NCBI GenBank assembly: GCA_009746045.1
Contig: RPFO01002078.1
Location: 409,209-473,208 of the forward strand
Origin: Mesostigma viride
Lineage: Eukaryota > Streptophyta > Mesostigmatophyceae > Mesostigmatales > Mesostigmataceae
Direction of reading: 5' to 3'
Length of the DNA: 64,000 nucleotides
In this document: positions 23,369 to 32,779 of the stretch, one piece after another
How the letters are laid out: each line of letters opens with the position of its first letter
Numbering within the stretch: position 1 is the first letter of the stretch
Position numbers and translations under genes: made by a program
The notes under the pieces: model-generated
The model's input: the letters and a program-made list of their open reading frames with translations, nothing else
What the model was told of the DNA's origin: nothing
Database searches by the model: none

Positions 23369-23755
23369 TGTTTCGTCAAGCCCGGCCTGTCGAAGTCTCT
23401 CCACGACCCCCGCCCACGTCTCGTCAGATATATGCCGACGACCCGTGACAGTGGCGACGAGGATCGACAAAACGACGAGGTCCTCGCAAGCCTTGTGAAG
23501 TTTTTTTGGAGTCGCCCTAGTGCCTAGAGCAGCTCTCGCCGCGTCCAAGAAAGTGTCTGGGTCATCTAGCGCTTCCAATTCGATTCGATAGTTGTCGTCA
23601 TATGGATCGACGCCTCCTACCATGATGCACGCGAGTCGCGCGATCTCTGTGCAATCGTGCGCTCTCCCAGTCCTAGCCTCAATATAGCCACCAGAACCAG
23701 GGGGGGCCGCCTCGATACAGTTGAGCAGGTCGTTCATGGTCATGAATTTGGACAT
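23363..23755 (-). CDS. PLV hypothetical protein, 130 aa
   Basis: First of the leftward gene series from the left end; its stop lies inside the inner edge of the terminal repeat. Mostly helical and acidic, with a conserved-looking TGRAHDCTEIARLACIMVGG segment and a C-terminal helix (DETWAGVVERLRQAG). No recognised domain, signal peptide or membrane segment. The start at MSKFMTMND is supported by a TATA-like TATAATATAAAAG about 12 bp upstream of the ATG, as for other genes of the element. Function unknown. Confidence 0.7.
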   Translation of the reverse strand: MSKFMTMNDLLNCIEAAPPGSGGYIEARTGRAHDCTEIARLACIMVGGVDPYDDNYRIELEALDDPDTFLDAARAALGTRATPKKLHKACEDLVVLSILVATVTGRRHISDETWAGVVERLRQAGLDETK

Positions 23756-23816
23756 GGTGCAAAGTCTTTTATATTATAGTATAAGAAAATTTTAATATCA
23801 ATGGCCTAGTTTTTTG

Positions 23817-24310
23817 CTACTTGTGATGGCACTTGCACCCCTCGAACCCACGAGTTTTTTCGAAACGCAAGATGCAAAGAAACGACTCGTGTGTCAATGG
23901 GATGAATTGTTTGTCATCAACTCCTCTGTCAATGTGCACTAAACCGATCTCGAGTCTCCCGCCATTCCTAAACAAATGATCGTTTTTTAGGTTGAAAAAT
24001 GCATGGTCGTTTATTACGGTGTACGAGGCGGCAACGTCTTTGCATTCTTCGGTACATAGCACGACACTGTCTTGTGGGTTATGCTCTCCTCCAGAAAAAC
24101 TTGAAGAAACTAGTCCAACAAGCGAGTAGTTTTCTTGGTTTTCTGCGTTCTTGATATATGCAAAATGGACCCCCCGCGCCATGTGCTGTCTATGATAGGC
24201 GCTCTTGGGTCTGGCTTGATATCGAAGGAATAAATTCCATTGTATTCGTCGAGTGTGTTCTGTGACGCGATAGAATCTAAAGCGATTTGGTAAAATGTGG
24301 GATAATCCAT
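23817..24310 (-). pseudogene. PLV hypothetical gene, split by a frameshift near 24200
   Basis: The first part starts ATG at 24310 (MDYPTFYQIALDSIAS), downstream of a TTGTAATAAAG promoter-like motif. It stays open to 24110, but its last third looks unnatural. A second frame covering 24182-23817 (ARGVHFAYIKNAENQENYSL, then SSSFSGGEHNPQD) is protein-like and extends upstream without a stop through AYHRQHM into the overlap. One base gained or lost around 24195-24215 would join them into about 160 residues. Whether this is a sequencing error or real decay cannot be told. No family recognised. Confidence 0.55.
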
Positions 24311-24355
24311 GGCTTTATTACAACTTATCAGAGATAATAGTTCTAGTCTGTAACT

Positions 24356-26047
24356 CTATGCTGGGATGGCGGCGGGGGTGCCCCACTTGGCCACGAGATA
24401 CCCGCGGATCCGTTCAAGCTCCGCTGACGTTTTGGCGGTGTTGTAGATCAGGATCTCGCCGATCCACCCGTCAAAGGCACGACTCGCGTTGGCCGAGTCT
24501 CCTCCAATAGAGAGATTTCCTGAACCAGTTGTAGGGTCCGATCCGATTCTGTTATAACCAGCTCGTCCGTCGAAGCGGGTGAAAAGTGCGTTTGTACTGC
24601 TGTTGCATGAAATCGCCATGACGTGTGCCTTGTTGTCAAAGAACTGAGCCCTTGTGCTCACGGTTTCGTATACAGAACCGGGAGCGAATAGGAGAACGGT
24701 CTGTGCCTCTGACTGATAAGACATGAGATAACAATTGCCGTTCGACGATCCAAGCATATAACCTCTAATACCCGTATAACCCCCTATTTCTGGATACGTT
24801 GCAGTCGTTAGCTGTTTGGCGACTAGGAGGATGCTCGCATTGACACCGACAGTGTTCCAGAAATTGTTCACGGTCTCTAACAAGCCAGACCGCGAGTTGA
24901 TAAAGCGGAGGGACCGTTTCGAGTTCAGTTCAGCCGTATCCAGCGTAGGGCATTTGGTGGAAGTTGCCTGCGTCACGTGGTACCCGTTCGGCCCCTTGTC
25001 GTTCATCCGCATCACATTCCCACCCGCCGTGTTTTGCTGGGTCGTGCCGGACGTGTCGCTGAACACCGTGGCACTGTCGGACGGATCGTACCACGCGAAC
25101 AGTGCGGGATCCGTTGCCGGATTGTAATAGTACGTGAACGACAGCGTGTTCGATGCTGTGTTTCCAAGCCCTGACGTCGCGCTCGTCACGGTGCCCGCGC
25201 CCATGCTTACCGTCGTCGCGAAGTCCGACATGGTAGGGGTCACATCGAACGTGTACGTGGCGCCACTTCCCAACAAGTTGGACGCGGTTCCGTTGGTTAC
25301 GGTGATGTCGCCCAACGCGAACCCGGCGACCGACGTGCTAAAAGTGGCCGTGACTGGGTAAACGGCACCCGTCGGGGTTCCGGACACAAGAGTCACCGAC
25401 GGATTTGCCGAGTACGTGAACGACAGTGTGTTAGATGCCGCGTTGGCGTTCCCTGTCGATGCGTCCACAACAGTGCCCGCGCCCACGCTAACGTTCGTTG
25501 AAGAATTGGCGGTCGTTGGCGTCACCTGGAAGGCGTACGACGCCCCGCTGCCGGTCAGGTTGGCTGCTGTCCCGTTCGTCACGGTGATGTCGCCCAACGC
25601 GAACCCCGTGACGGACCTGCTGAACGTGACGGTAACATCCACGGGTGTCGAGGATGGCGTCGAGCCCGCGGTCGTCGCGAGAGTCACCGTCGGAGGTGGC
25701 GAGTACGTGAAAGTTACTGCTTTTGATGCGGTATTGCCGGTTCCTAGCGTGTTGATTGCAGCACTGGCTCCAACGCTGACGAGTGTTGGTGAATAAGCTA
25801 CAGCTGGAGTCACTGAGAATGTGTAAGAGCCGCCGCTACCCCCTAAATTGGACGCTGTACCGTTAATAACGAATATATCACCCAAGGCGAACCCGGTGAC
25901 TGGTTGGCTGAATGTTGCTGTCACTGTAATCGGGGAGGCGCTTGGATACAGTCCGCTTGTAGTCGTTAATGTGATCGATGGTGCTATCCTTGCCTGTTTA
26001 CGTTTCTTACGAATCAAAGCAGGACAAACCCCGTAATCAAACGACAT
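24356..26047 (-). CDS. PLV surface protein: three Ig-like repeats plus LamG/ConA-like domain, 563 aa
   Basis: After a short basic N-terminus (RKKRKQAR), three repeats of about 95 residues follow (about 22-310). Each has the pattern FSxxVxGFALGDIxVxNGTA then YxFxVTP, typical of bacterial Ig-like (Big) domains. Residues of about 315-563 form a concanavalin-A/LamG-like lectin fold by pattern: LFAWYDPSDSATVF, WNTVGVNASILLVAK, FDGWIGEILIYNTAKTSAEL. Such architecture is usual in phage and bacterial adhesins, so a host-recognition spike is inferred. No signal peptide. The gene lies 108 bp upstream of the 24310 start, with TATTATATTAG just before its own ATG. Bacterial-type domains suggest acquisition by transfer. 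Confidence 0.8.
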   Translation of the reverse strand: MSFDYGVCPALIRKKRKQARIAPSITLTTTSGLYPSASPITVTATFSQPVTGFALGDIFVINGTASNLGGSGGSYTFSVTPAVAYSPTLVSVGASAAINTLGTGNTASKAVTFTYSPPPTVTLATTAGSTPSSTPVDVTVTFSRSVTGFALGDITVTNGTAANLTGSGASYAFQVTPTTANSSTNVSVGAGTVVDASTGNANAASNTLSFTYSANPSVTLVSGTPTGAVYPVTATFSTSVAGFALGDITVTNGTASNLLGSGATYTFDVTPTMSDFATTVSMGAGTVTSATSGLGNTASNTLSFTYYYNPATDPALFAWYDPSDSATVFSDTSGTTQQNTAGGNVMRMNDKGPNGYHVTQATSTKCPTLDTAELNSKRSLRFINSRSGLLETVNNFWNTVGVNASILLVAKQLTTATYPEIGGYTGIRGYMLGSSNGNCYLMSYQSEAQTVLLFAPGSVYETVSTRAQFFDNKAHVMAISCNSSTNALFTRFDGRAGYNRIGSDPTTGSGNLSIGGDSANASRAFDGWIGEILIYNTAKTSAELERIRGYLVAKWGTPAAIPA

Positions 26048-26073
26048 GGAGCTAATATAATACTACCGTCACA

Positions 26074-26244
26074 CTATTTTTTAGAGTTTGGCAGAGGATA
26101 CTGAAACTTCGGTTCCATCAGCGGGCCCTTCTTGGACGGCATCACAAACGCGGTGCCCTTATCGGCCAGCTCGGGGGTGTCGAAAATCAGCGTGACTCTG
26201 CTAAGAGGATTCGCCGTGTATCGCGGGTCCCTCATGTAATCCAT
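26074..26244 (-). CDS. PLV small hypothetical protein, 56 aa
   Basis: Open frame starting MDYMRDPRYTANPLSR and ending FQYPLPNSKK before TAG at 26074-26076. It fills the gap between the major capsid gene (ends 26276) and the spike gene (starts 26047), on the same strand, with spacings of 31 and 26 bp. AGATAATATAG precedes the ATG, as with neighbouring genes. The content is protein-like (LIFDTPELADKGTAFVMPSK). No family recognised. Position beside the capsid gene suggests a virion component, but this is inference. Confidence 0.7.
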   Translation of the reverse strand: MDYMRDPRYTANPLSRVTLIFDTPELADKGTAFVMPSKKGPLMEPKFQYPLPNSKK

Positions 26245-26275
26245 CGCGTGCTATATTATCTACAAACAGACATTT

Positions 26276-27487
26276 TTAGAGATACACAGCCGCCTGCCGG
26301 CCGGCACCGACCTCCATCTTGGCCTCCATCTCACAGAAGATATAGGAGGTGCGTTCCGTGGCCCCCTTGTTAACGCGCAAGGTAACGACCGCGGCAGTTC
26401 CGCGCAGATCGAGGCCACTCTGGTACTCAGCACCGGAACACGGCATGTTGAGATGACAGGCCATGACGAAGTTGTTACTGAGCCAGTTGGCTGCCGAGAT
26501 GCCGGTCCTCGCGCAACTGAGAGAGTTCCCTTGGTCATTGAAGGCACTGATCAGGTTAACCCACGCCTCTGTAGGACCCATTCGGAATGCTGGAGATTGA
26601 TGGGACCCGTTGATATCAAACTGGAAATCTGTTAAGTCGTCGGCGAGATGAGCAAACATGGCGTTGGCGTTGTCATTCGCCGCATCCTTGGCGGAGGCTA
26701 CGTGAATTGCAAGCAACTTGCTAGCAGATGCAGACGAAAGGGTTGCCTTGAGAGCGTAGGTCGACCCGGCGTTAGACTGTTTCGTCGATTGCCACGTCTT
26801 CCAACGGAATGGCAAAGTCCCTCCCTCTGCCAACCGAGACGCAAAGATCTGGCCAACCACGTCCTCCTGGAACCTATAAGTGTCGATCGAGAAATGGATG
26901 TTATCTAGCTGATACCCGGGGGTGGCAGCGTCGGCGCCGGGCTTCAAAACACCGGCATCCATCAGCGTGATGCGGATCTCGATAGGAGGGAACAGGCTGA
27001 GGTCGATAACCCTAGGATCCCCGCTTAGAAATCCTAGCCAGTTGTCGATAACACCGTCGATGGCGGCACTGCTATCAAGGGTGTCCAGACCAGACCAGCC
27101 GGCTGGCGCCTGTGAATTAACGTACCCAGCTCCACCGTGAACCGTCAAGAGAGTCCAAAACAGTTGAGCATAGTCGTTAATGCTATCAACGGACTGCCCT
27201 CCAACAAGGACCTCGAGTCTCTTGATAAGGGAGGAAGTGAAGGGAGGAAAACCGTATTTACCAGCTGACGACGTGGTCTTTGCTTTGAAATACATGGCAA
27301 ACGAGTGAAGATCTGCAAACCCGCTCGTCGGCAGCCTGACTGCGACCACCGACCCCTGCTTGATTCCGTCACTAGCCGAGAGCGTAGAGAGCTGGACGCG
27401 GGACGTCGAATGCTGGCCGAGCGTCTTCACAATGTACTGCATGGACTTTGGGATTGCGCGATTGTACCAAGAACCGTCAGACGACAT
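26276..27487 (-). CDS. MCP: PLV major capsid protein (double jelly-roll), 403 aa
   Basis: Forms the hexon-like trimers of the capsid. The N-terminal third has the pattern found in PLV capsid proteins: a leading PKSMQYIV segment, GSVVAVRLPTSGFADLHSF, then FTSSLIKRLEVLVGGQSVDS and INDYAQLFWTLL. This is the long strand-helix of the first jelly roll. The second half contains RFQEDVVGQIFASRLAEGG and ends with alternating strands (AAVVTLRVNKGATERTSYIF). Length is within the 400-600 range usual for PLVs. No signal peptide or membrane helix. The frame is intact and the start is supported by GGTATACATCTCATC immediately before the ATG. Neighbours are the minor capsid and small amphipathic genes on one side and the 56-residue gene on the other. 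Confidence 0.88.
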   Translation of the reverse strand: MSSDGSWYNRAIPKSMQYIVKTLGQHSTSRVQLSTLSASDGIKQGSVVAVRLPTSGFADLHSFAMYFKAKTTSSAGKYGFPPFTSSLIKRLEVLVGGQSVDSINDYAQLFWTLLTVHGGAGYVNSQAPAGWSGLDTLDSSAAIDGVIDNWLGFLSGDPRVIDLSLFPPIEIRITLMDAGVLKPGADAATPGYQLDNIHFSIDTYRFQEDVVGQIFASRLAEGGTLPFRWKTWQSTKQSNAGSTYALKATLSSASASKLLAIHVASAKDAANDNANAMFAHLADDLTDFQFDINGSHQSPAFRMGPTEAWVNLISAFNDQGNSLSCARTGISAANWLSNNFVMACHLNMPCSGAEYQSGLDLRGTAAVVTLRVNKGATERTSYIFCEMEAKMEVGAGRQAAVYL

Positions 27488-27525
27488 GATGAGATGTATA
27501 CCTATCTAATGAGAAAAAAAAGTGG

Positions 27526-27810
27526 CTAGTGAAGTAGCTGGCCTAGGAGAGGGTTGGCCGCCTTGTGCGCGTCCACTTTCCTCTCCAGGGACGAAAGAGC
27601 GTCTAGCCCTGTTTTTGCGGCCCTGTATACCGTCCCGAGAACCGGCGAGCTCTCAATGAGTTTGCTGGGGACGTGGCCCAGAGCTGCATCAGCGGCACCG
27701 GCGACGGCTTTCACCATACGTGCGCCCTGGCCCGCTTTCCTGACCGCGTCTCCGGCAGCGTGTCCGATCTTGCGTACAGTGCTCACAACTTTGCCAAAAT
27801 CAAGCTTCAT
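27526..27810 (-). CDS. PLV small basic amphipathic protein, 94 aa
   Basis: Starts MKLDFGKVVSTVRKIGHAAG. The first 45 residues form a Lys/Arg-Ala-Gly amphipathic helix followed by AAKTGLDALSSLERKVDAH. Its ATG overlaps the end of the minor capsid gene by 11 bp and its stop is 38 bp before the capsid start, so it belongs to the capsid cluster. Comparable small amphipathic proteins (adenovirus protein VI-like) are encoded beside capsid genes in adenovirus-related elements. That role, internal capsid and membrane-active, is a hypothesis. CTATAAACG lies about 15 bp upstream of the ATG. Confidence 0.7.
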   Translation of the reverse strand: MKLDFGKVVSTVRKIGHAAGDAVRKAGQGARMVKAVAGAADAALGHVPSKLIESSPVLGTVYRAAKTGLDALSSLERKVDAHKAANPLLGQLLH

Positions 27811-28660
27811 CCTCGTCGTTTATAGAATACTGATTAGATATTCTTCTGGCCGGAATGATGCTCTTGTCTAGCGCCATGTATCTGAGGATCCCGCCTATCT
27901 TGCGAGCCTCAAACCCCATGGCTTTCTGGGGGGATATCCGGAAGCTCAGCTGGACCACCCAGTCGCTATACACCTGGATTTGGTTGTCGTCCTCGTCAAC
28001 GAGACGCAGACTGATGGAGCGCGGAGAGTCTCGCAGATGCTGCCAAAGCGGCGATGTCGCCTGCCAAATTATGGGCTCTAGAAATTTGGATAGATTCGGA
28101 CAACAAGCCAACAGGCCGCCATACACGGTCCCACGAGACGCAGACACGACATTTCCACGCACAATGTCCGAGTAAACGAAAACCGACCTCAGGCGCCCGT
28201 TTGTGGCGGGTCTGTCGCTCACAACAAGAAATTGATCATTCGACTGGTGAAGGCCCGGTGTCAGTCCTAAGACACGTCCAATCCCCTCACTGACCTGGAA
28301 CTGGAATGGGCTCGTCGCCATAAAGGTGTAGCGGCTGTTGGCTCGGTCGTAGGTGACGGTGAAATTGCTGTCGATGGCCGCGAGGGTTGTTTCGATGTTG
28401 TAGCGGTTTTCGACCGTGGTCCACGACCCGACAGGCAGAGACACTGAGTGGGGTGTCTCTGTAATTGTGACCTGGAACGTGTTGTTATTAGAGTTGATAT
28501 GGGTTTGCTCGTAGGGGATTGTTAAGAGCGTTAATCCCACGTCGTGGTAATCCTCCAACAAACCGGCTGGGATGTCCCAAACCGGATCACTCAGACCCCC
28601 TCTCGTCCGATTCTCCGTCCTTAGTGTCAGCGTTCTGCATTCCTGAACATACTCTCTCAT
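27800..28660 (-). CDS. mCP: PLV minor capsid (penton-like single jelly-roll) protein, 286 aa
   Basis: The central region shows the PLV penton pattern: FQVTITETPHSVSLPVGSWT, then YNIETTLAAIDSNF, then YTFMATSPFQFQVSEGIGRV with the LGL turn following. This corresponds to strands and helix of a jelly roll that forms the five-fold vertices. The C-terminus returns to strands (SDWVVQLSFRISPQKAMG) and ends basic then acidic. I chose ATG at 28660 (MREYVQECRTL) over a GTG two codons upstream. The gene overlaps the 102-residue gene upstream by 74 bp and the amphipathic gene downstream by 11 bp, suggesting coordinated expression. No separate TATA-like motif is seen before it. Confidence 0.8.
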   Translation of the reverse strand: MREYVQECRTLTLRTENRTRGGLSDPVWDIPAGLLEDYHDVGLTLLTIPYEQTHINSNNNTFQVTITETPHSVSLPVGSWTTVENRYNIETTLAAIDSNFTVTYDRANSRYTFMATSPFQFQVSEGIGRVLGLTPGLHQSNDQFLVVSDRPATNGRLRSVFVYSDIVRGNVVSASRGTVYGGLLACCPNLSKFLEPIIWQATSPLWQHLRDSPRSISLRLVDEDDNQIQVYSDWVVQLSFRISPQKAMGFEARKIGGILRYMALDKSIIPARRISNQYSINDEDEA

Positions 28661-28895
28661 TTTCACCTACCAAAAGCTCAGAAGTTATTTCGTTTTTGCC
28701 GTGAATTACTACTTTCCCCTCCACCCCCGCGAGCCCGCGCGCTTTCTTTTTGAGGGCCCTCCTCTCCTTCCCTGTCAACGGCTTGCTCCTACAGTACAGC
28801 ATGGCTGCTTCTATGAACTCGCGAGGGGTTTCAGGGTAGAGTGTCATCCATTGGGCGATCTGCAGCATCTCGGCGTCAGAAAACAGACTGTCCAT
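28587..28895 (-). CDS. PLV hypothetical protein, 102 aa
   Basis: Starts MDSLFSDAEMLQIAQWMTLY, a helical acidic N-terminus, followed by a basic segment (KERRALKKKARGLAG) and a Ser/Asp/Glu-rich tail that overlaps the start of the minor capsid gene. A TGTATAATAAAAC motif stands immediately before the ATG. No known domain. It is the first gene of the capsid cluster in transcription order and lies just after the zinc-finger gene. Confidence 0.65.
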   Translation of the reverse strand: MDSLFSDAEMLQIAQWMTLYPETPREFIEAAMLYCRSKPLTGKERRALKKKARGLAGVEGKVVIHGKNEITSELLVGENERVCSGMQNADTKDGESDERGSE

Positions 28896-28922
28896 GTTTT
28901 ATTATACACCCAGAAGATTTTT

Positions 28923-29576
28923 TTAGTCGCTTACATACCCGCTACGTCGCTTTGTTTTGAAAGGCGTCAGGTCTCCGCTTTTGAGCACCCCCTCCAAATG
29001 CTTAGAGTCCTTTTTCTTTACCATAGCTCGCAAGTGCTGATTTAAACCCTGTTGCGTGTTTGATCTCGGTTTAAAGCCGCAATCGCTGCATTCATAATTA
29101 ACACGGTGTGACTTATCACCCCCTTCTATCCGAGCCAGCTCGGGAGGGGCTGGCAGTAAGGCGGGTGAACTGGCAGGAGGGACGGCTACGGGGATCGCGA
29201 CCGGGGCGACCACTGACGTGTCGGGCTTGGCGTCGTAGGCTGACAGAGGAGGATATACCACAGGTTTCGCGTTCGCCATGATAGCGGACATAAGCATTGA
29301 ATCTCTGAACCCGCGCGCCTCCGCGATTCTGCCTTTCTTGGCAGGTTGTCGCGCAGGGGTGGAATGGATGATGATAGAGTTGGTCATAGTGCTCGTGGTC
29401 GGTATTCGGGAGGTCGTGCGGACCTTGCGAATGGTTCTCTTTGTTTTCTTACTTTGCCGTTTCGGCGTCTTGCGTGCATCGTGTGCTTTATAACAGTAGC
29501 GAGATCTTTTTAAACTGTCCACTGAATCGGGCCAAAGATCTCCCCGCTTGCAGGCAATCCGGACTTTGACCTGCAT
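28923..29576 (-). CDS. PLV zinc-finger-like basic protein, up to 217 aa
   Basis: The Lys/Arg-rich N-terminus (RKTPKRQSKKTKRTIRKVR) could be a nuclear-localisation or nucleic-acid-binding segment. A Pro/Ala-rich linker follows (about 115-150), then a C-x2-C...H...H element (YECSDCGFKPRSNTQQGLNQ, followed by H, with a second His 12 residues on) and a basic C-terminus. The Cys/His spacing is looser than in classical C2H2 fingers. The first ATG (29576) lies 67 bp inside the end of the fibre gene. An internal ATG at 29387 (MTNSIIIHSTPARQ) would avoid the overlap and is a serious alternative start. Role unknown; DNA binding is inferred. Confidence 0.6.
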   Translation of the reverse strand: MQVKVRIACKRGDLWPDSVDSLKRSRYCYKAHDARKTPKRQSKKTKRTIRKVRTTSRIPTTSTMTNSIIIHSTPARQPAKKGRIAEARGFRDSMLMSAIMANAKPVVYPPLSAYDAKPDTSVVAPVAIPVAVPPASSPALLPAPPELARIEGGDKSHRVNYECSDCGFKPRSNTQQGLNQHLRAMVKKKDSKHLEGVLKSGDLTPFKTKRRSGYVSD

Positions 29577-32500
29577 TTAAGGGGAGGATCAATATACACC
29601 ACTGCACTTCCAGAACCAAACGGCTTGTCCACCCTCAAAATTATCTCGTAGAAGCCGTCAGCCTCATCATAGCCTGGCGCGACTCGCCAAGACGGACCGA
29701 CAAGGAGCCTGCCAGTTGTGCCAGGCCCATAAATGAAATTCACGGCATCTGGCAGAAGTCTGTAGGGGTGGCCGATGTCCAGAAGGGCGGGCGCACCTTG
29801 CGTGAATTGGACCCGGAGATAGAACGCGCTAAGCGTGGTCGGGGAGGATATGACAGCCCCGTTTTGATCTCGAAAGCTCACAGTTCCCTTTGGTCCGAGT
29901 TCCCAGAGCTCTGGCTGCATGTAGTCATAGGCCACCATTCGCATCCCGGTTATCGAGAATGGGATTCTATGGGCCTCGCGCTCGTCTGTGTATACGGCCT
30001 CGTTAAAATACGACGTCGTGCCTATCTGCACATTACCGTCTCCGTAGAATTTGGCAGTAGATGATTCCATGTATATGAGGGTGGTGTTTGGGTTGAATGA
30101 AACCGTCGGAATAAACGTCGCCGTGAACAAGTGTGTCAGACCTCCAAGGGACGGTGTAAAGGTCGCTGATAGCTCGATCGACACATTGATCCACCTATCA
30201 CCTGCTCCGTTTACAGTCGAAGAAGTGGTCAACGTACCTCCGGCCCATTCCGACCCCTTTACAAGAGTGCCGAACAGGTTGGTGGTACTCAATGACCCGT
30301 AATTGTATCGTAGCGACACTGTGAATTTTTTTATATGCGGGAGGTCTGGCAATACCCCGTATACGGAAACGGGGTACGTCATCGGAACGTTCCCATAGTC
30401 GTATGACGGCAACTTGGCAACGGCGTGGACGAGATTGTCTTTTGTGAGCGGGAGTTCGCGGTAGTACAGGTTCGTCTCGCCGGGGACTAGGGAGGTAGTA
30501 ACGTAACTACCCAAGATTGAGCAAGACAACCCACCAGTTCCGCGGTGCGTTAGACGTATCGTGTTCCCAGACGTCGAATAAAGACCAGTCGAGTTTGTCG
30601 ACGTGAAGGAAACAAACTCGGTATTGTTTGTGTCATCCACCAGTTCGCTGACATTGATGATTGTCTGGTCAGCGCTGTCGAGATAAAAAACGATCCTGAG
30701 TTGACCAGGTGAGTATGGGGCCACAATTCCTGTCGGAGAGGACGTAAAAATCCCTCCAACGCCGTTAGATAACTTGGTCATGTTGCTTAGACCCGTTGGC
30801 GCCCAATAGGAGATGTATCGATCCACCAACCCGTCAGAACGCCTCCTGAACGCCACCCAAAAAGTCGTCTTACTAGCCCACGTCGCATCGAGGGTATACT
30901 GGGTTGCAATCTTGAGGTTTTGATACAACCCGACCTTCCCCTCGGTTTTATTTATGTTGATCCCGCACACTGACCACCAGTTGTCAGCGGCACCGTTATT
31001 TCTCCAGCACTCGTGGCCGTCCGTAAAGGCGGGGTGGTATTTGCCAGTGAGGTCGTTGTGGTCTGACAAGGAAACGAACGCGCTACCGGACGGCACATTG
31101 AGCTCGAAGCATATCACGAAGGGGCCATCGATCTCTTCGTCTGTGAACACCACACATTTCGAGGGAGGTGTGGCATCGTTGGCCGCCAGCGCATAAAAAC
31201 TTGTTGGGCTCGGTGGGTAGTCGTACTGAGTGTGCGATGGCTGTAACAGTGTCTTGGAGTCTCGCGAAAAGTGGAGAAGGCTATAAAAAGTTGTAGATGG
31301 ACCGTATACAGTCACTGTCTCTCCAGTTATGTTCGGAGTGTCGCGAGGACACGAGAAACGCGGGACGACCTGCACCTCTTTCAAGGACGAGTTTGATAGC
31401 AGGTGGTTAATGATCCCTGCACCGCTCACGGATCCCTGGCTGACCCCGTCGACCATCACCTCGAAGCTGGTCGCCGTGTGCTCGGTACTGCCCCATCCCG
31501 TGTCGTGGTCAGCATGCACTTGGACGCCTATTCTAGCCGGTGGTGTGTGAAGAACCTGCTAGGGGATCGGATAGCTGGAACGAGAGGGTCCGTCTTCACA
31601 ACGCCTATGATCGCGCCTTTCGCTGTGTCGTCGAGGTCGTGATGGTCCCGTCGTCGTATATTGTCACATCAGCCGACAGATATTTGCCGTTGTCCGCCGA
31701 AGTCAACGCGCAGGTCACGGCGTCCTCACCTCGCAGGCCTCCGTCCTCTTCTAGCTTAAACCCACCGTTAGTACTAGTCAAAGAGACCTCGTCTACATTC
31801 CAAGTGATAGGAAGCTTCCTTTGATAGGCGGATGGGGTCGTGTTTTGAATGCCTAACTTGACATTCGGTATTGCTCCATCGCTTATCAATACCCATGTTC
31901 TGTGTGGCGTGGTGTTCTCCCAGTAACCCCCGTTCGTAGGGTCGATCCGCCCGATGTCCCAGGCCGTCAGAGGGGCGTACGTGCGCGTGATGTGGAGTGC
32001 GTTTGAGAGTTTTTGCACCCTATTCAGGTCCCTAGTCGTCGCAAAACCGATTTGAGAGAAACTCATTAGTTTTCCAAAGTATGCATGACCGCTGCTTCCA
32101 AAATGGATTTCGTCAATGTGAGGACCGTCTACAGCCTGACTTGCATTGGTGGGATCCAACGCCCCAAGCACCTGCACTTGATACGTGCATTTTCCAGCAC
32201 TGTCGCCTCCCGTGACAGTGTAGGGAAGAATTATGCGGATATCCTGGTTGTTTGTGATCGTAAAAGTGGTCCCCGGGGCAGACGATGTGCCGTCCTCATA
32301 CTGGATGATGAACATTGCGTTAGGATCTGGCAATGTGGTGTATCCAACATCGTGTCTATCAAAAAGCCAGTCAATCTGATCGCGAGTCAATATTCGGTCT
32401 GCGACGATTTCCGAAACTGTCGCATATTGGTCGAGCAGTCGAAGAGACGAAATCCTGATCCAATCTGCGACAATGCCCCCGTCGACCTCTAATAGCCCGC

Positions 32501-32741
32501 TTGACTCTCCCGTCGTAACCACGGTCCACTCGCCGTAACTGTCGCCCAACCTCACCCGTGTCGGGGCGCTTGGGTACACATAGCGGACCCCGTTAACGGT
32601 AACGTGCCTGTCGAACGGATGGACCTGCAGTTGAAGGGCTTGGACATCGCTTTCTATGTCCACGAGCTGTTCATCCAAATCATCTTCATCGAGCCCTGTG
32701 CTAAGGTTATAATTTGCCAGGTTCGAACTAACAACGACCAT
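29510..32741 (-). pseudogene. PLV large fibre/surface protein gene, left contig copy, frame broken
   Basis: Starts MVVVSSNLANYNLSTGLDED with an acidic coiled-coil segment (EQLVDIESDVQALQLQV, about residues 25-40). Strand-rich, Thr/Ser/Gly/Asn-rich sequence follows for the remaining ~1000 residues, ending SGEIFGPIQWTV. Total span is about 1077 codons. No catalytic motif or transmembrane helix was seen, and the composition suits a trimeric fibre or tail-like protein. The frame is lost around 31530-31620, where several substitutions and indels separate this copy from the one at 34001-36689, which is intact there. The two breaks are therefore probably assembly errors and the real gene is likely intact. 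It diverges from the rightward genes at 32742. Confidence 0.6.
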
Positions 32742-32779
32742 CGTGTTTAATATTATCTAACACAATCTATAAAGTGCAG
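32742..32779. promoter_or_regulatory. Divergent promoter region, left copy
   Basis: The 38 bp between the fibre ATG (minus strand) and the coiled-coil protein ATG (plus strand) contains TTTAATATTATCTAA and CTATAAAG, AT-rich TATA-like words usable in both directions. An identical copy is at 36690-36727. Confidence 0.55.

Noticed and set aside
28661-28666. GTG start two codons upstream for the minor capsid gene
   Set aside because: A eukaryotic or viral ATG is available at 28660; GTG starts are not expected in this setting.
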